Below are positions 61,621 to 64,000 of a stretch of 64,000 bases of DNA, in pieces. Source of the DNA: Streptomyces sp. 71268. GTDB lineage: Bacteria; Actinomycetota; Actinomycetes; Streptomycetales; Streptomycetaceae. The position numbers and the translations under genes were made by a program. Numbering within the stretch: the stretch's first letter is position 1; each line of letters starts with the position of its first letter. The stretch is taken from positions 1,703,501-1,767,500 of the forward strand of contig NZ_CP114200.1 of the NCBI RefSeq assembly GCF_029392895.1, given 5' to 3'. Under the pieces are notes generated by a model, which had not been told where the DNA came from, ran no database searches, and saw only the letters and a program-made list of their open reading frames with translations.

Positions 61621-64000
61621 TCAGGCCTTGGTGTCCTCCGGGGCCCGCGTGTCACCGGGCTCCCACCCGACGTTCCACATCCGCCGCGTGAACTCGGCGT
61701 GCGCGGCCCGCATCTCGGCCTTACGGTTGGCCCGGTACAGCGGCGCGGTGTACCCGTCGGGCACCTCGTACTCCTCGGGGAACGCCTCGGGCTTGCTCAG
61801 CTGCTTCCACGCGTCCTTGGGCTGCCCGTACCCGTACTGCTGATGCGCCTTCGCGATGCGGCGGCCATTGGCGTCGAACCACATGTTCTCCTCGTACTGC
61901 TGAAGCACGGGGAACCGGGCGTCGTACATGGCGACCAGCTCATCGGCGCTGATCCCGAGCCAGACGGCGACGAGTGCGTCGATCTCCACGAGCGCGGCGC
62001 GGCGCGCGAACTCTGCACGGAGGGGTGTGTCGCGGGACCAGGTAGGCCCGACGCCAGCGGAAAGCGGCGGGGTGCCGTCGGGCCATTCCTTCGAGGCAGC
62101 CCAGGTGTCCTGCTGCCAGGCCGAGTCGTAGAGCTCCTCCCAGAGGGGGGCGTAGGCGTTGGTCTGGGCATTGAGCCGGAGGGTGCGTAGGAGGAGGGCC
62201 TGTTCCAGGGGGTGGCCTGGCGTTGGGGCGGGCATGATTCTGGCGTCGGAGATGTCCAGGTGACCTCGGCCAGAACTCCGGAGAAAGTAGTCAAGGGCCA
62301 GCGACGCAAAGAACCCCGCAGCGAGCGCTGTGTGTCGCGACGACGGGAGAGCAGCGCTCCGCACCGCGTGAATGTGGTTCGCCCCAGGCGGGACGAGCAC
62401 GGCGTAGAGGCTCCGTTCGGTATCAGAGGCGATCATCTCGCGCCAGGCCACCCGGTAGAACTCCGAGTACGGCCGCATGCTCGCCGCCCTCAGAAGCGCC
62501 TTAACCGCTGCTTCGAGGGCATCACCCTCCAACTCAGGATCGGCAGCCCTGACGTCGGCCTCAGCAGCCGCTACGGCTGCCGGATCTTCCCGCAGTTGAG
62601 CCAGTCGGCCCGCGTCGGGCCACTGATCCTGTGCAGCCACATACTTGGCACGATCTCCCGCAGGGCGATAGTTCGTGTGCTGGACAGCACCGTCATCCAG
62701 TGTTCTCGGGTTCCATGCCTCTAGCTTGTTGGCGGCTGTCGCCCCCTCTACCGCCCTGCGGAGGAACGGCGTCGCAACACCGAACATCGGGCCTTGAAGG
62801 ATGACGTCTCTCCAGCTCTCAGATGGGCCGGGCCTCCACGTGAAGTAGCCTGCTGCACGATCTTGCGTTTCGTAGAAGCCGATCGAGATGCGCGGGTTGG
62901 ATGCGCCGAGCCGGTGGGGCCACTTAGCTAGCGCCTCGATGGCCGCTTCCTCGGCCGTGGTCACGGGGAAGAGGAGCCTGGTCTCTTCCAGCGGCACCGG
63001 ATTGTCCTCACTGGCCAGCTTCCGCCAGTTCGCGAGAACGCCCTTATCCACTGTCACAACACGGTCCTTATGCGGGCGGATGTCCCACTTGCCCTTGTAC
63101 TTGATTCCGGGAAGCGGGCGCTCCTTCTTGTCGCGCACGGATTCGTTCAACACCTCGGGAGCAAACAACCAGCTCAGGTGCTGGAAACAGATCTCCTGCC
63201 GAGACCGCCCGTACACGTTGACGCTGAAGTGCCGGCTGTGCCCGACTGGCTTCGCGAACAACGAACGCTGGTTCTCAAAGTCGGCGTGCAGCCGGAGGTG
63301 CCGATACGTCGCTCTCCGCAACGCTCCTTCCTTCGCCCCCGTGAGATGCGTCGACGGATGAATCAGCCCGGCAACGCCACGCTCACCCGTGGCCCTCCAG
63401 GAAAGCAACATGAAAGCTCGGTACATGTCTGGCCTTGTGCCTGCCAGCTCCGGGTACGTGTCGACCGACGACAGGAACTCCGACACGCCAGCAACAGTTC
63501 CTAGCTCGTCCAGGTAGAACGACCTGTGCTCGGGCTTGGCCAACACTTCTGCCGCGTGCCTTTGCCGATCGGCCTCCGCATCCTTCCCGCCCAGCACGAA
63601 CCACGGCTCAAGCTCCGCGAGGACCATGTTCTCGAACCACTCCTGCCGCACCCACGGCGGGTTCCCCACCATCAAGTCGAACCCGCCCTCCGCAAACACA
63701 TGCGCGAAGTCCAGCTCCCAGTGGAAGAACCCCCGATCCCGCGCGATCCGGGCCGCCGTCTCGTACCACGGGAACGTATCTCCCAGCTCCAACGGGTCGT
63801 CCCACGCCGTCATCTCCTGCATCAGAGCGTCGAGTTCGAGCTCCTTCGCGTCCAGTTCCTCCAGGCTCTGGACCCCGTCGAAGGACAGCAGCGCCCCCTG
63901 CTTCCCCTCCTCCGACGTCGCGTCCACGCGCCCCACGACCGCCTCGGCGAACTCCAGCCAATCCTTGAGCTCCGCAAGGGCGACGCGGCGCCGGCGGCTG
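61621..64000 (-). CDS. Eco57I-type DNA methyltransferase, C-terminal part (5' end off the window)
   Basis: At least 793 residues are visible, and the frame stays open to base 64000, so the N-terminus (including SAM motif I) is missing. Motif IV of N6-adenine methylases is present (FDLMVGNPPWVRQEWFENMV). Further features fit large Eco57I/DrmMI-like enzymes: GERGVAGLIHPSTHLTGAKE, TYRHLRLHADFENQRSLFAK, SVNVYGRSRQEICF, RPHKDRVVTVDKGVLANWRK, and a C-terminal target-recognition half. Base composition over about 62.6-63.4 kb is visibly lower in GC than the chromosome to the left, a sign of acquisition. In DISARM class 1 a methylase like this accompanies the DUF1998 helicase; PglX of BREX is a less likely alternative because no BREX partner is in view. 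Confidence 0.85.
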   Translation of the reverse strand, partial: SRRRRVALAELKDWLEFAEAVVGRVDATSEEGKQGALLSFDGVQSLEELDAKELELDALMQEMTAWDDPLELGDTFPWYETAARIARDRGFFHWELDFAHVFAEGGFDLMVGNPPWVRQEWFENMVLAELEPWFVLGGKDAEADRQRHAAEVLAKPEHRSFYLDELGTVAGVSEFLSSVDTYPELAGTRPDMYRAFMLLSWRATGERGVAGLIHPSTHLTGAKEGALRRATYRHLRLHADFENQRSLFAKPVGHSRHFSVNVYGRSRQEICFQHLSWLFAPEVLNESVRDKKERPLPGIKYKGKWDIRPHKDRVVTVDKGVLANWRKLASEDNPVPLEETRLLFPVTTAEEAAIEALAKWPHRLGASNPRISIGFYETQDRAAGYFTWRPGPSESWRDVILQGPMFGVATPFLRRAVEGATAANKLEAWNPRTLDDGAVQHTNYRPAGDRAKYVAAQDQWPDAGRLAQLREDPAAVAAAEADVRAADPELEGDALEAAVKALLRAASMRPYSEFYRVAWREMIASDTERSLYAVLVPPGANHIHAVRSAALPSSRHTALAAGFFASLALDYFLRSSGRGHLDISDARIMPAPTPGHPLEQALLLRTLRLNAQTNAYAPLWEELYDSAWQQDTWAASKEWPDGTPPLSAGVGPTWSRDTPLRAEFARRAALVEIDALVAVWLGISADELVAMYDARFPVLQQYEENMWFDANGRRIAKAHQQYGYGQPKDAWKQLSKPEAFPEEYEVPDGYTAPLYRANRKAEMRAAHAEFTRRMWNVGWEPGDTRAPEDTKA

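Noticed and set aside
61621..64000. BREX PglX identity for the methylase
   Set aside because: NPPW-type methylases are shared by several systems; no pglZ, brxC or pglY gene lies in the window and the neighbours are DUF1998 and UvrD helicases.

Overview
The window comes from a high-GC actinomycete, very probably a Streptomyces. Supporting signs are the strong G/C bias at third codon positions, rare TTA codons, an XRE/DUF397 regulator pair, and a gene order that, as I remember it, matches part of the S. coelicolor core chromosome read in descending order (DUF692 protein, haem genes, fadAB, dxs, xylFGH, rok7B7, ngcEFG, aconitase, HTH-MurA). I ran no database search, so family names rest on recognised motifs and memory of the families.

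Layout. At 1-700 is the N-terminus of a class A penicillin-binding protein that runs off the left edge. At 1158-5045 is an MNIO (DUF692) enzyme, translationally coupled to a TIGR04222 membrane protein with nine cysteines in a Gly-rich tail, followed by a cysteine-free paralogue. At 5222-14731 are haem genes of the coproporphyrin route (hemQ, hemG/cgoX, hemE), a thiolase, two tandem lipoproteins with TTA codons, a CoA-disulfide-reductase-like flavoprotein and a DUF3000 protein. At 15327-21314 are a LuxR-type regulator, RNase D and the fadA-fadB beta-oxidation operon. At 21556-27875 are a propeller-like protein, a small NYN/PIN-like protein, a lipoprotein, an amino-acid permease and dxs. At 28172-37024 is a sugar-uptake block: xylFGH, the ROK regulator and ngcEFG. 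At 37712-47619 are aconitase with an elaborate promoter, a secreted propeller protein, an SDR, an APH-fold kinase, a methyltransferase, a small secreted protein and a MurA-like enzyme fused to an HTH domain.

From 47.7 kb to the right edge the content changes to a probable mobile defence island. It holds a chimera of a DUF2397 protein (JetA of type II Wadjet) fused in frame to a tyrosine recombinase, a RelE-fold/UvrD helicase, a 2351-residue helicase with DUF1998-type zinc cysteines and a C-terminal nuclease-like domain, a frameshifted HATPase gene, an XRE/DUF397 pair, and the C-terminal part of an Eco57I-type DNA methylase. The two helicase genes overlap by ATGA and the chimera follows after 34 nt, so these three look like one operon. 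The set resembles DISARM and Druantia but does not match either.

The best candidates for undescribed biology are the MNIO/TIGR04222 Cys-tail locus (with a CsoR-like G/C-tract palindrome upstream), the helicase-UvrD-methylase island, and the DUF2397-integrase chimera.
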